NCBI GenBank assembly: GCA_907165135.1 | Contig: OU015566.1 | Span: 1,614,501 to 1,678,500 of the forward strand | Origin: Oikopleura dioica | Taxonomy: Eukaryota; Chordata; Appendicularia; Copelata; Oikopleuridae | Length of the DNA stretch: 64,000 nt | Direction: 5' to 3' | Shown here: piece by piece, positions 34,536 to 44,989 of the stretch | Layout of the letters: every line of letters starts with the position of its first letter | Position numbering within the stretch: the first letter of the stretch is position 1 | Notes under the pieces: generated by a model | What the model saw: the letters and a program-made list of their open reading frames with translations, nothing else | Told to the model about the DNA's origin: nothing | Databases searched by the model: none | Position numbers and translations under genes: made by a program

Positions 34536-36312
34536 AAAACCTTGTTATCGACTGTTTTACCGTTGCGAAAATCGCCGAACGTTGGCGAAAACACCGATCA
34601 ATGCGCTGTTATTATTAAGAACTCACTGATTAAGAATGAAAGCGACAATTCATTGTTGCGAGAACTTTCGTTATGCAGTCGAATTTATGACTGCCAAAAA
34701 CTTCAAATTGTACCTCTGCTTTCTCGACCACAAAAAAATCGAGCTTGCTGCTCTTGAGCAAGCCAATAAAGCTTTTATGCTGTGCTCCGTCCCTACTGAC
34801 TCGATCTTGGAATATACCAACACATCAAGGGAACGAATAGTCGAATGTAATCGTATCCAATCAAAATATTTTTAAGTTGAATTTTAGTGACCGAAGCTGA
34901 AATTTTTGTTGAAATGCTCCGCCGTGCCCGAAAATTCGACAATGCGAAAATAACCTTTTCGTTGACAGAAGCAAAGGGCGATTGCATTGGTATCGACTTG
35001 GAATTCAACGTCGGAGAAGATAAGTGGCTCAAAAGATCGGCATATTTTCCCGTGAACGAAAGGCCCTCGAATTGGCGGTTCAACCACGAGGAGATGGATG
35101 AATATCAGGCAATCGTTCATGCAAATCCATTTCAAATTGGAAAAGAATTGGATGCACTTGGAACAGGTTAGCTTATTACTGTTTATCAAGCTCATGAACA
35201 TTTAAGGCGGAAAATTCTTAAAAATTCGGGTAGTTCGTCCAGGAGAAATAGAATTGGAGACCTATCGATCGCCTCGGGTAACACTAACCACAACAATTGG
35301 AGGAAGGAGTTGGATCGAAATAGAAAATATTAATCTCGCTTCATCTATCTCTGACCTCAAGTAAGAGCCTTAATGACTTGATTAGCGTATAACAAATGTT
35401 TAGTGTGATGAGAGCCATGTCACCGGGGCTGTTGCGATCAGGAGAAGCAATGGAAATCCGTCTTCGAGGAGATAAAAATCCGATGTTCATAAAAATCGGA
35501 TATGAGGGTTTCCAGGTTATTATTAACACGCGAAAAAAAAGAACCACTATAATTCAATTTAGATTGTCATTGCTGTTAGTTCCGTTGACCACTTCAAAAA
35601 GTCTGATGGATTTGAATGTGACCCGAAAGAAGACAATGAGTTTTTACTTCTATACGGCAGGGATATTCCGCACCAAACTCTCTTGGATCAGCAGAAAAGG
35701 GAAAAAGGCACGGCGTTCAAATTAACCAAAAATTTTTATATCGTATTTTGCAAAGAGTATTAGATAAAACGGGCTTCAGGTGAACCAGTAGAAAATACAG
35801 ATGAAGATAATCATCCTGCCATGAATTCCGAGGACGAAAATGCTCACGGTAAGAGTCAGAAAATTATCCTCAGCAACAATTTATTCAAGAAAACTTCTCG
35901 GCGTCAGCGAACGATGAAAATAAAAGCGATGCAATGGAGACGGAAGGAGAAAAAGAAGTAGCAAAATCCAAAGGGTAATATAACTGTACCAAAATATACA
36001 GAATGTATTCTATTCTTGTTTTGACTGATTAAAATAATTTTCATAATACCTTGACACTCTTTATTTTATTTGCATTAGATGTTGGTGGAATTTAGATGAC
36101 TTCGAGGACCTTACCACTGAAACGCAAATTGCATTTTTAGCAGCCGGTATAAGCGTTTTTTTTTCTTTCAATAATTATTAACAGACGGCGAAGAGCTATG
36201 GGGCCCTGATGAAGATGGAAACTTGCGCGAAAACACAGAAAATGTAAAAAAATACGTCAAAAAGGAAAAAAAGTTGCCAAGATTCGATTCTGATATAATT
36301 TATATTGACTAG
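34524..36312 (+). CDS. Clamp-like protein with acidic tail (Hus1/Rad1-like, tentative)
   Basis: The first exon (MAKNLVIDCFTVAKIAE) overlaps the end of the previous gene. The next has NFRYAVEFMTAKNFKLYLCF, then VTEAEIFVEMLRRARKFDNA and AKITFSLTEAKGDCIGIDLE, a helix-then-strands pattern as in Hus1 or Rad1 domains. After GGKILKIRVVRPGEIELET comes SVMRAMSPGLLRSGEAMEI and FIKIGYEGF, a plausible second PCNA-like domain. Short exons then form a long acidic tail (ENTDEDNHPAM, LDDFEDLTTETQ, EELWGPDEDGN) ending IYID-stop near 36312. The fold call is inference from pattern and length; no single diagnostic motif proves it. Confidence 0.4.
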
Positions 36313-36553
36313 TTAAATTTGTTACAACGTTTAATAAGCCGAGGGCATTTATCAAGAAGCACAGGTTGTATAATAGTATTATCGCTTTCTAGAAATCCAT
36401 TTATACCAAATTCTCACCACAATAAACTAACTTATGGTCTTCACTGCTATTACTCTCAACTTTACCATTGTCTGTCTAAATGTTACGGCTTTGAACCAGA
36501 TTGCCATAAACTTACCAATTTCTTACAAAATAAAATATTAAGAAAAAAAAAGG

Positions 36554-37138
36554 ATGAGCCTCAATCGAGATATTGACTTCAATATCTGCATTGTCTGTAA
36601 AGACAAGATTGATACCACTTTCAAGAAAGAGGTCTTTAATCTGAAGTGTCAGCACATCACTTGCCTCTCATGCATCGTAGAAGGGTTCTTACATCGATTT
36701 CATTTAAAGCAACTAAGTTAATCACTCTCGCAATGTTTGAATCCTGCAAAAGGAAAAGTAAGAAATCCTACCAGGGGGAAATGAAGCCCCATCTTTCAAC
36801 TGTCCAGTAGAATTCTGCGGCACTATGACAAAGTTTAATCGACATGAAGTTTCTTTCGTCCAACGCGTCTTCGCTTCTTACTTTGTCGACGAAAACGGAG
36901 ATATTGATCATATCGCGAATGGTAATGATCGCGCAGACAACGGAGAAGGTACAAGTTAATTAAAATATACCAAACCTTTTTGACTTGATTTCATTTATGT
37001 TGTCAAGCGACCAAACATAAATTATGACGTTTAGGAATTTCTTGGGAGAACAGAATACGAGCTGGTCGAGAGGCTGCGTTGAACGTATTGAGAGCCGGTG
37101 GTGGAATTCACGAGAACGACCTCCCCGTCGATTCATAA
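36554..37138 (+). CDS. RING-finger protein C
   Basis: ATG at 36554 opens MSLNRDIDFNICIVCKDKID, then CQHITCLSC, so the first ligands are CIVC, CQH and CLSC. A 57-nt intron follows, then SFNCPVEFCGTM, which supplies the last Cys pair with unusual spacing (C-x4-C). A later exon, after an intron at about 36947-37035, reads ISWENRIRAGREAALNVLRA and ends at TAA 37136-37138. Probably an E3 ligase with a slightly altered RING. A palindrome copy lies 20 bp past the stop. Confidence 0.6.
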
Positions 37139-37158
37139 GAAATGCCAACCTTCAAACA

Positions 37159-37173
37159 GCACGCTCCGCGTGC
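37159..37173 (-). repeat. Internal palindrome copy (TCC centre)
   Basis: GCACGCTCCGCGTGC on plus. The minus strand reads CTTTCTATTACAGTATTT in front of it, matching the context of the left-half copies. Confidence 0.85.
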
Positions 37174-37309
37174 AAATACTGTAATAGAAAGAGTAGAGAT
37201 TGTTGATTGTTCTTTATGAAAGCTGTTTATTTGCTAAGAAAGTTTAATGTGGAAAATAATCTTTTCAAAAAAATTTACTTAAGAAACGAAATCGACGCAG
37301 CCGATTGAA

Positions 37310-37627
37310 ATGCCATCTGTGAAGTACTATCGGTTTGAGCTTCTTGGAAATAACGACCACCAAACGTTCCAAATGAAATGGCTCTACTTCGACAGTGATA
37401 AAGACACACACTTCGAGTATTCTTGTGGATGTGGCTTCACAGCTGCGCCAAAAAAGTCAAACGGAGTAAAACGCGCCAAATTTTTGGCATCATTCATAGC
37501 AGCAATGACAAAGTTTTTCAAGGAAAAGTTCAACTTTAAAAAGAAAATCGATAAAGATAAGCAAATTGACAATGAATGCACTAAATTTATCCCTTCAAAA
37601 CGACTCAACACAGTTGAACTTCAATAA
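37310..37627 (+). CDS. Unidentified small basic protein
   Basis: A single-exon frame of 105 codons starting MPSVKYYRFELLGNNDHQTF. It has an aromatic, strand-like first half with a CGC motif (EYSCGCGFTAAPKK) and a Lys/Phe-rich helix (MTKFFKEKFNFKKKIDKDKQ) in the second half. It is 26 bp upstream of the next gene in the same direction, so the two are probably transcribed together. No family recognised. Confidence 0.55.
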   Translation: MPSVKYYRFELLGNNDHQTFQMKWLYFDSDKDTHFEYSCGCGFTAAPKKSNGVKRAKFLASFIAAMTKFFKEKFNFKKKIDKDKQIDNECTKFIPSKRLNTVELQ

Positions 37628-37653
37628 AGACAACATACCTCAGTAAACGAAGT

Positions 37654-38154
37654 ATGTCATTATGGAAAAACAACGATTTCGAAAAAACACCCCATTTCTT
37701 TTGTCCAATGGATCCTAATTTCGAGAATGACATGTACTGCATTTTGCAGTTTACGCGTGAAACTGTTCTTGATGCGATAGGCGTGGACGAGCCAAACGAA
37801 GGCATGAGCTCAAAACTCCCTGGTGTCTGGAAAGACTACTTGGAAACTTGGAAACGGCTCGGCCCCGAAAAAGTGACGTTCGTGATCTGGGACAAAATTT
37901 GGCTTCCTAACCTAAGAAATATGTCGAAGGCACCAAATGAGCTGGGTTCCTATTGCAAGGATCGGCGACTACCGAAAGAAGCGAAAAGAGTTCTCCAAAT
38001 CAACAACAGCTTGGAGAACAATGGAGCCCTTTCAGATGAGCAACTGGAACAACTTTTCGCAAAGGATGAAAAGAATCCAGTTCAGCTCAGCAAAAAGAAG
38101 TCCAAAAAACCGCCAAGCGCGATAAGAAAGACGAAAAAGCCTGTTAAATTGTAA
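37654..38154 (+). CDS. Unidentified 166-residue protein with basic tail
   Basis: A single exon from MSLWKNNDFEKTPHFFCPMD to a strongly basic C-terminus (SKKKSKKPPSAIRKTKKPVK). The central part is Trp-rich (PGVWKDYLETWKRLGPEK, FVIWDKIWLPNLRN) and probably globular. The Lys/Arg tail suggests DNA binding or nuclear localisation. It directly precedes the PriL gene. No family recognised. Confidence 0.6.
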   Translation: MSLWKNNDFEKTPHFFCPMDPNFENDMYCILQFTRETVLDAIGVDEPNEGMSSKLPGVWKDYLETWKRLGPEKVTFVIWDKIWLPNLRNMSKAPNELGSYCKDRRLPKEAKRVLQINNSLENNGALSDEQLEQLFAKDEKNPVQLSKKKSKKPPSAIRKTKKPVKL

Positions 38155-38462
38155 ATAAATTATCAGAATGCTCACGACTGTACCGAATGCCTAAAGAATG
38201 CCCCTTCCCGAAAAAAATTGAACCAACTGTACCCCTTCTCAATGTATCGAATGCTCATGGAATTTATCTTATCTTCATAAATGTCGTAAATTAAGATTGA
38301 AAAGATCCTGTTCAGTCCAAGCTGACTACATCAATTGCAAAGATCAATGAGTTTCATGGTCTCGGCAGTTTGAGAGCGCGACCGGAAGAAATATAAGTAG
38401 CCATCGTAGCGATAAGGTCATCCAGTCCCTGATTCAACTTGCGGATCCAGTTGTTTCAAAAA
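38155..38462. other. Spacer upstream of PriL
   Basis: About 300 bp without an open frame. Probably the 3' end of the preceding gene and the leader of PriL. No motif seen. Confidence 0.4.
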
Positions 38463-40610
38463 ATGGAAAAGCAACTGAAGAGAGCTCACGTTGGAATTCG
38501 TGTTACGCGCCGCGTCAACGATGAAATTCATTCCGTTGGCATCAAATTTCCATTACAGATATATTCGTCAGTGCCGATGTACAAGGATGTTTCGGTAACG
38601 GAGAGTGAAAAAAATATCCAACGGTTTAATAGAAATACATAATATTTTGTTTTATTTTTCACTTCCAAAAGAGAATAGGCCAGATACTGGAAGAGCGACG
38701 GCACGCATTACAAATTATCGAAGGTAAAGATAGTTACAAATGGAAAAAAAATAAATGTTAAGGAGCATATAACGACCATCAAAAGCAAACGGAAATCAAT
38801 AAGCGTCTCCACAAAGTCTTTCTCCATGACCAAAAAATAAAATTAATCGGATTGGATTCAATGGTTCCGAATCAAGAGCAACGAATTAATGATGAGATTT
38901 CTCATTCGATGCTCAAATTGGCAATATGCCGCAGCAGAAAGAACATGCGAGAGTGGTTCATAGAAAATGAAACGAGGCTTTTCGCGTACAGATATCATCG
39001 ACTTACGAATGAGGCAAGGGATCAGCAACAATATTTTTTTTCTTTAATTTTTGGTTTTCCATCAAATTCACATCTCAAATATTGCCTCAGTTTGCCAATC
39101 TCTGTGAAAGACGAAAGAAATTTTCGAACAGGTAAACGGAAAACTAAAATAAGTCCTTCACATATGTAAAAATGCATCATTGCATTAACGAACCATATCA
39201 GGAATTAATGGGCAAAGCAACTCAAATGGACGAAAGTTCCCTTCCAGAAGATAAACTGCACTTAATTCTATCAGCAGCAAACATTGGCAAACAGAAAAGA
39301 CGAAGGTGGTACAAAATTCCATGGATTGACGCAGTAGAGATGGTCGGAGAAAGAAAATTCCACATGGAACATGGAAAGAGATCCAAATAACACCGTGCTA
39401 AATAGATAAATTTCCAGAAGAGACAGCATGGGTCTCGCGAAGTGTTTAAATAATAATATTTTTCAATAAAATTTGGAACTCAAATCAGATTTGGTAGGGG
39501 TTTTACCGAATGTAAAATAAAGGACTTTATCTAAAACACTTTAGCTTTTCTTCCTTCCGATGCGATGACAGAGTATATAACCAAGAAGTTTAAAAAGGAG
39601 TGCGTACGCTGGCTTGAAGGAATGGATGAACGATTTGACCTTATTATGGCTGAAGACGGGCTCAAAAATCATAAAAATGAAAATAAATTTTCTTAGGCAG
39701 AAGGAATATTATGCTTTATATAAATTATAATAACACTTTTACCCTCTCGAGCCATCACAGACGAAAGTCGGAAAATAGGTATACTATTTAATAAATTTAC
39801 ACAAATTACAGAAGAGTAATTTTAAGAATCGCTTCTGAAGGAATTTCATCATATCGACCCCTATTTCGACAACGGAGAATACAAAAATCAGCTAAGAATG
39901 AAAAACATCGAAGATTTGAGTCTCACGTCGTTGCCACCATGCATGCTTAGCATTTTACAGGCACTAGAAAGAGACAAGAAATTATACCTCCAGGTAAAAA
40001 TGGACCAAAACTTAGATATTATCAACAAACTCATTAAGGGCAGATTGCAACTATGGTCGTTCTTTATAGCAGCAGGAGTCCCCTTGCGCGAAACAAGATT
40101 GTTTACGTTCGAAAAGATGTCCGATTATCCAAATCCAGAAGATGAATTTAGCTACGCGGTTAATCATGCGTATGGAGAGGTCGGCAGAAAGAAAAAACTT
40201 GGTAAGCCACAATCATATTTTAATAATTACAATCAAAAGAACCGTACACCTGTAAAACGAAGATAGATTTTATGGTAAAATCAGGAAATTATCATGGATG
40301 TCCATTCAAGGAAGGTTTTTATTTACTTTTAAAACTAAGGTAAGTCAAATAAATACCCAAAAAGAACAAAAACAAACTCGAAGGAGACATTAAAGAATGG
40401 GGAATTGAAACGGCTGACATTGAAGATTTAATGAAGTCCGCGGAAAATAGCCACCCCAGGGATATCTGTCGTCACTTCTTTATCAAGAAACACGAAGGCA
40501 CATTCGAGCATAAGGACACGATAGATTACAAATCCCCAATCGAATACTTCGAACAGAGCCTCGCGTGGAAAAAGGGCACTCATAAGGCACACTTTAAAAA
40601 CGAAAATTGA
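38463..40610 (+). CDS. PRIM2: DNA primase large subunit, PriL/PRIM2-like
   Basis: Regulatory primase subunit that partners PriS and helps initiate primers through an iron-sulfur domain. The exon from 38463 has a strand-rich N-terminus (FPLQIYSSVPMYKDVSVTES). The next region has INDEISHSMLKLAICRS and MREWFIENETRLFAYRYHRL, corresponding to the conserved HxILRLAYC-RRWFxxxExxLxRxR stretch. WYKIPWIDAVEMVGERK matches the YKIPF-x-AxxL-x2-RKV block. The C-terminal domain has LPPCMLSILQAL, FSYAVNHAYGEVGRKKK, YHGCPF and DICRHFFIKKHE. Three of the four expected cluster cysteines are seen. At the fourth site the sequence reads SPIEYFEQSLAWKKG, with no cysteine. TGA at 40608-40610. Confidence 0.85.
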
Positions 40611-40899
40611 ATCATGCGCAACTGATCAATTTATTTTAAGAATGAAACAGCGGTGTTTAATCGCAACAAAAAGTCTTATATCGAGGACCACTCTTCTCAA
40701 CTCAAATTCTTTATTTGGAGATCGCGGGAGGGCGCAATATTGACAACGCAGCAGCGCCACTCATGAACTAGGGAACCCGTGTAGAATTTTATTCTGGCAA
40801 AAGACTATCAAAAATATTTGATTATTAAAATTAGCGGATTTATAAAAGCTGATGTCTTTATGCTGCTTATACTTTATTATTCAGAAAATCGATTTAATT

Positions 40900-41418
40900 A
40901 TGGCCACCGAATCTCCGAATATACATCTCGAAGGAGTCGAAATTCCACCTCCTACCCAGCGCTATGTCATTTTCTCGGATGGAAGTCGAAATGCCCCATT
41001 TGCCGTCGTCGCTTACCGATTGCTTCTACCTTATACTGATCACGCTGGTGAATTCGTTACCCACGCCAAATATTTTGCGTTCCGATTATCGTCATGTGCG
41101 CGAAGGTATTTCACTCCAGAATAACCATTCTCACAATTTCATAGTGGCGACGACGCTGTCTTCACATTTACCTGCAGATCACGGCAATGTACCGCAACCG
41201 AGTTTTTCTACGGCCCAACATCGATGTTAACTCCGGGCAAAGACAAACTAATAAAACCGCCATTTTGGGAAGACTTCTTTGAGCATGTCTCGTTACTGAG
41301 CCATGGGCATCAAAGGCAGCTTACAGTACATTCATGCTCTGGCATTACAGCAAACAGTGCTGCGAATATCATGCTCCGCTTTGAGCTCATCGTGAGAATC
41401 CCCATTAAAATACGATAA
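40900..41418 (+). CDS. Unidentified beta-rich protein, two exons
   Basis: The start MATESPNIHLEGVEIPPPTQ is followed by alternating hydrophobic strands (RYVIFSDGSRNAPFAVVAYR). A short intron (41106-41144, GTATTT to CATAG) leads to GDDAVFTFTCRSRQCTATEF and a C-terminal half ending LRFELIVRIPIKIR. About 170 residues. The strand pattern suggests a small beta barrel or sandwich. I do not recognise a family. Confidence 0.5.
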
Positions 41419-41422
41419 TTAA

Positions 41423-41581
41423 TATGTTTAAGAAAACGCCCTTCTCGGGTCGTCGTCGTTTGTCTGAGATTCGCTCGCACATTGACACGATTCGCAAAGA
41501 AGTGAACGTTGTTTTCCCTGGTTTTCAAACAGAAAGTACAGAAGAAGAGCTCATTGACATTGTCCTCCCACGCTTGAAATA
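41423..41581 (+). CDS. Very small ORF, 52 codons
   Basis: MFKKTPFSGRRRLSEIRSHI, then an amphipathic stretch and stop near 41581. It lies 5 bp after the previous stop, in the same direction. Basic N-terminus, acidic C-terminus. Coding status is uncertain. Confidence 0.3.
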
Positions 41582-41702
41582 GGTCCCTCTCCTATTAAGT
41601 TTTTAGGGTAAAGAGTTGTCTTCTATTCTGAAAGTCCTGTTTTCAGCCAATTATAGGAAATACATAACATCAAGTAACCTAGATAAACTATAATATAATA
41701 GA

Positions 41703-42427
41703 ATGTTTCCTCGAAAATCGAAAGACGACAAGCTTCCCAGTTTCTGTCCCGAAAGCATAAGGGACTTAATTCTAACTCCGCCGAGACTCAATGAGTCAAC
41801 TATCGCGGGGATCGATGAGAATGAAAATACTCGAATTCCTGGCATACTTACTGCTACAACTGGGATGGGTCGAAAGTCGGGTTGCAAAGTCAATGTAAGC
41901 GATAACTAAACCAAGGTACTAAAAAAATTATAGTTTCCGACTGACAGGCCAATCGCAACAGTTCAAGAATCGTCCCGCTACGAAGAACACAAATCGAGTG
42001 TTCAGACAGTCAATGAGCCCGACACAACTTGGAAAAAAGAAAGTGCGCGTCGCGACCAACGAAAAACGAACAAATGCCCGTCGGTAATTCACTATTTCTT
42101 TTCTAAAAGTATCAACCGTTATTTACCAAGCGAAACGAAAACAACGAACTTCGAATAACAGGGATGCTTGACATCAGTGCAGTTCAATTGCATAACTTTC
42201 TTGCCGCCGCAACGCATTCAATTGACGAACCGGAACTTGTTGTCCGAACTTATCGATCTTACGAGGTCGTGAACGCGGCGCAGCACCTGAGAGGCGCCAT
42301 TGAAGCAACCACCCGGGTTCCAATTTTGGAATCTGGTGAGTTGGATTACACCGAATCAATTTCAAGGCTTGACGACCGCCGACAAGTAGAGTCACGAGTC
42401 GAAGAAATGAAAATCAACAAGTTTTAA
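41703..42427 (+). CDS. Unidentified three-exon protein
   Basis: Exon 1 (MFPRKSKDDKLPSFCPESIR) ends at a GTAAGC donor near 41895. Exon 2 (about 41933-42080) is polar and basic (TWKKESARRDQRKTNKCPS). Exon 3 from about 42110 has LDISAVQLHNFLAAATHSID, then YEVVNAAQHLRGAIEATTRV, and a coiled-coil-like end (RLDDRRQVESRVEEMKINKF). Introns are about 40 nt. About 200 residues; possibly a nuclear or scaffold protein. No family recognised. Confidence 0.5.
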
Positions 42428-42887
42428 ACAGGTTTTTAAAAAGGAGTTATTTATTATACTTATTTTAGCCATTTTCAACTGATCCGGCCATCATTTTTTC
42501 CCACACTCACAGAAACAAACAAAGGCTTCGAAAACAAAATATGCCACGATCAATTTTTAACAAGCTTCCCGACTGTGTTTTCATGTATATACACTGTGAT
42601 TTTTTCGTCAAACGCACGCTCCGCGTGCTATAAAATATACAAGAAGAAACACATATTCTTGGTTAAAAAGCTCTTTCTTCAAATTTCTTGTTGATTTCCG
42701 CCTAACAACATAAGCTTGTCTCGTCCCCTAAAAAATCCTTTTATCAACTTCACAGCTTGTCCCGTTTGCTAAAAATCCTTTTATCAACTTCACAGTTATC
42801 ATCCCATGATTTCTTTCCAAATACAAATAAAAAAAGTAAATCACCGAGAGTAGAATTATAATCTTGTTTTATTTCAGAAACAAAATC
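42428..42887. other. Spacer with a local repeat and a palindrome
   Basis: Holds the palindrome at 42614 and a short direct repeat (CCTTTTATCAACTTCACAG, at about 42738 and 42777). Confidence 0.55.
42614..42628 (-). repeat. Internal palindrome copy (TCC centre)
   Basis: GCACGCTCCGCGTGC, followed by TATAAAATATAC, i.e. the reverse of the usual TAT-rich lead-in. Confidence 0.85.
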
Positions 42888-43880
42888 ATGTCGGACTTTG
42901 ACTACGATAGAAAGGCTGCATTTTTAAGACAAAATTACCTTTAAAACGAAAATAAGAAAATCATGGGATAATTGATTTGGCAGTCCTCAGTAGAGATTTG
43001 GATGAATATCAGGACTCTCTACTCGCTCGACTTGTTCTGCCTTCGAACGAAGAACTCAACTCCGACGCAATAAAAAAAAAAATCCATTCAAGTGCACTCA
43101 AACGAGAAGAAGCTGCGCCGAAATCAGACTATAATGACCAGCCAATTAAGGTGAATGTTTATATCTTAATCGTGTAAAACTCGTAATGAAAAGGGCTTCG
43201 ACGTGATAATAATGAAGAAATTCCTTGCATCAGTAGAAAAATGGCACTCTCACCCAAACAGAGAATTGAAAGGTAACAAATATTTTCGACAAATTTAAAG
43301 TCCAAATTTATTGCAAGAATTCGAAGAAGATGAGTACGTCCGTTCCATTCTTTTTCGAAGACAGCTGAAATCTGACGACGAGCTTAACTCTCATTACATC
43401 AAAGAAAAGAGAGCTTGGCTCACAAACGATTTCACAAAATATGATGAGAAAAAAACCGAACAGCACAAAAACTTGTATTCCCTAAAGAAGAAGCTCATGG
43501 TAATAAATTCCAAATGTAAAAAAAATAAATTTTCAAAAAGCTAAACGATACCGAATTGATGGAAAATTATCTGGAGTATCAACAAATGACAACGGGGTAC
43601 ATTCTCAGACACGCAAAGCCATATTCAGTTGTTCTAGGTAGGCTTTCAGAAATTAAAGCGCCGAATACAAAAACCATTAAAAACTCGAAAACAGCAATTT
43701 TTAGTCTTCTGTCATTACTGCGAATCGACAGTGACAATGCATCGATATTGCCGATTGGGCGTCTTCCTCGAAGATATGCAGTGCATTTACTGTAGAACTA
43801 AAATTGAAAAAGTACTCCAAAAAAGAGAGTATGACGTGACAACACTGCCAAACGTTCCAAATGTTTTATTAAATGACTGA
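42888..43880 (+). CDS. Zinc-binding (RING-like) protein D with helical N-terminus
   Basis: ATG at 42888 starts MSDFDYDRKAAFLRQNYL. Later exons carry two related helical repeats: DEYQDSLLARLVLPSNEELN (about 42990) and DEYVRSILFRRQLKSDDELN (about 43330). Next comes LMENYLEYQQMTTGYILRHA. After an intron at about 43636-43703 the last exon reads CHYCESTVTMHRYC and CIYCRTKIEKVL, a compact Cys/His zinc module. Stop at 43878-43880. The first exon's junction lacks a clear GT donor, so the start may instead be at about 42980. Confidence 0.5.
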
Positions 43881-44297
43881 AATTCCCGCTTTAACGGTTA
43901 ATTCCTTATTAAGATTGCTCTTCCATTGTATCTGACTTTCCTTCAAATTTAAAAATGACAGCAGCTGAAAATCCGCTCTACAAAGGCGAAATCGGTAAGT
44001 TTTATCTTCAGTAAAACTATATGAAGACGAGTTTGGCTTTATCACCGCGAAAATTAATTTTAACGGGGCCCTTTTAGCCTGGACAATCTTTTTTGGTGCG
44101 TATTGTTCAATGAGTGACATTGAGAAATAAGAACTGGGCTCTTTTTCGCCGGAGGTACTCGTTGTTGACATCAAATCCTCGAAATCTCCGGGATCATCGG
44201 AAGCCTCAAAGTATGTATAGCAACAACGATTAACGAAATAATCATCGAAAATAAATCGTTCATAAATAGAAATCGAGATAATCATGTATAAAAACAT
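43869..44297 (-). CDS. Possible antisense-overlapping ORF, unidentified
   Basis: A 142-codon minus-strand frame. The central part (DDPGDFEDLMSTTSTSGEKE, QYAPKKIVQAKRAPLKLIFA) is coding-like. It overlaps the stop of the zinc-binding gene by about 12 bp. A short plus-strand start (MTAAENPLYKGEI at 43954) lies antisense to it. One of the two is probably spurious. Confidence 0.3.
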   Translation of the reverse strand: MFLYMIISISIYERFIFDDYFVNRCCYTYFEASDDPGDFEDLMSTTSTSGEKEPSSYFSMSLIEQYAPKKIVQAKRAPLKLIFAVIKPNSSSYSFTEDKTYRFRLCRADFQLLSFLNLKESQIQWKSNLNKELTVKAGISVI

Positions 44298-44709
44298 GTT
44301 ATTTCTAGAAATAAAAAGTTTTCAAAACCATAAGATTGTAAAAAGATGATATAATAAATATTGCATCGTGAGAGAAAGAATTGATAAAAAAGTGGAATCT
44401 TCACGGTGTCTTTTACTAGACTGTAATTTAAGTCTCACATAACCCCTTCTAATAATTATGAAACAATCAAGAGAGATTCATTTGAATTTTAAAATCGTGC
44501 AATCAAAAATAAGAATAAGCGAATGATTTAATCAAATAACTGTTAATTTAGCAGCACCTGCCCAATTATGGACAGGTTAAGAACTGTCGTTGATTACTTT
44601 CAGCTGACGACCAGCTTACCAAACGCATATAAAATGGTTCCGCGACTAAAATTCATCATTTATATTAAACCATTTTTAGAAAAGAAGAAGACGAAGAAAG
44701 AAGACAACA
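44298..44709. other. AT-rich spacer
   Basis: About 400 bp without open frames, probably the promoter or leader of the small membrane protein at 44710. Confidence 0.4.
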
Positions 44710-44835
44710 ATGAAGATGCAAATTATTAATGACATTTTGAACATATTCGGCATCATTGTTTTATTTCACATTGGAATGTACATTATCATAGCCGCCACCA
44801 TCTTCGCTTTCCTGTTCTATATTTCCATAAAATAA
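44710..44835 (+). CDS. 41-residue membrane microprotein
   Basis: ATG at 44710 (MKMQIINDILNIFGIIVLFH) continues through IGMYIIIAATIFAFLFYISI and stops at 44833-44835. Almost the whole peptide is hydrophobic, so it would be a single-pass or hairpin membrane peptide. It is too short for standard ORF calls. A leader of about 100 bp without ATG precedes it. Confidence 0.45.
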   Translation: MKMQIINDILNIFGIIVLFHIGMYIIIAATIFAFLFYISIK

Positions 44836-44989
44836 AATCATTTCATTAAAAATAAAGAAAATTTTCAAACTGTTCTTTTTTTTCAAAATAAAGATCTTAC
44901 TTTCGTTCAGAGCAGACTTTTTTGTGCTTCGGATTGACTTGCCTGCATGGAGCGACGAATCAAAGTAAAATGAGGATTTCAAATTGTCT

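Noticed and set aside
36319-36576. 85-codon plus-strand ORF
   Set aside because: It overlaps the start of RING protein C in another frame, is low complexity and has no motif.
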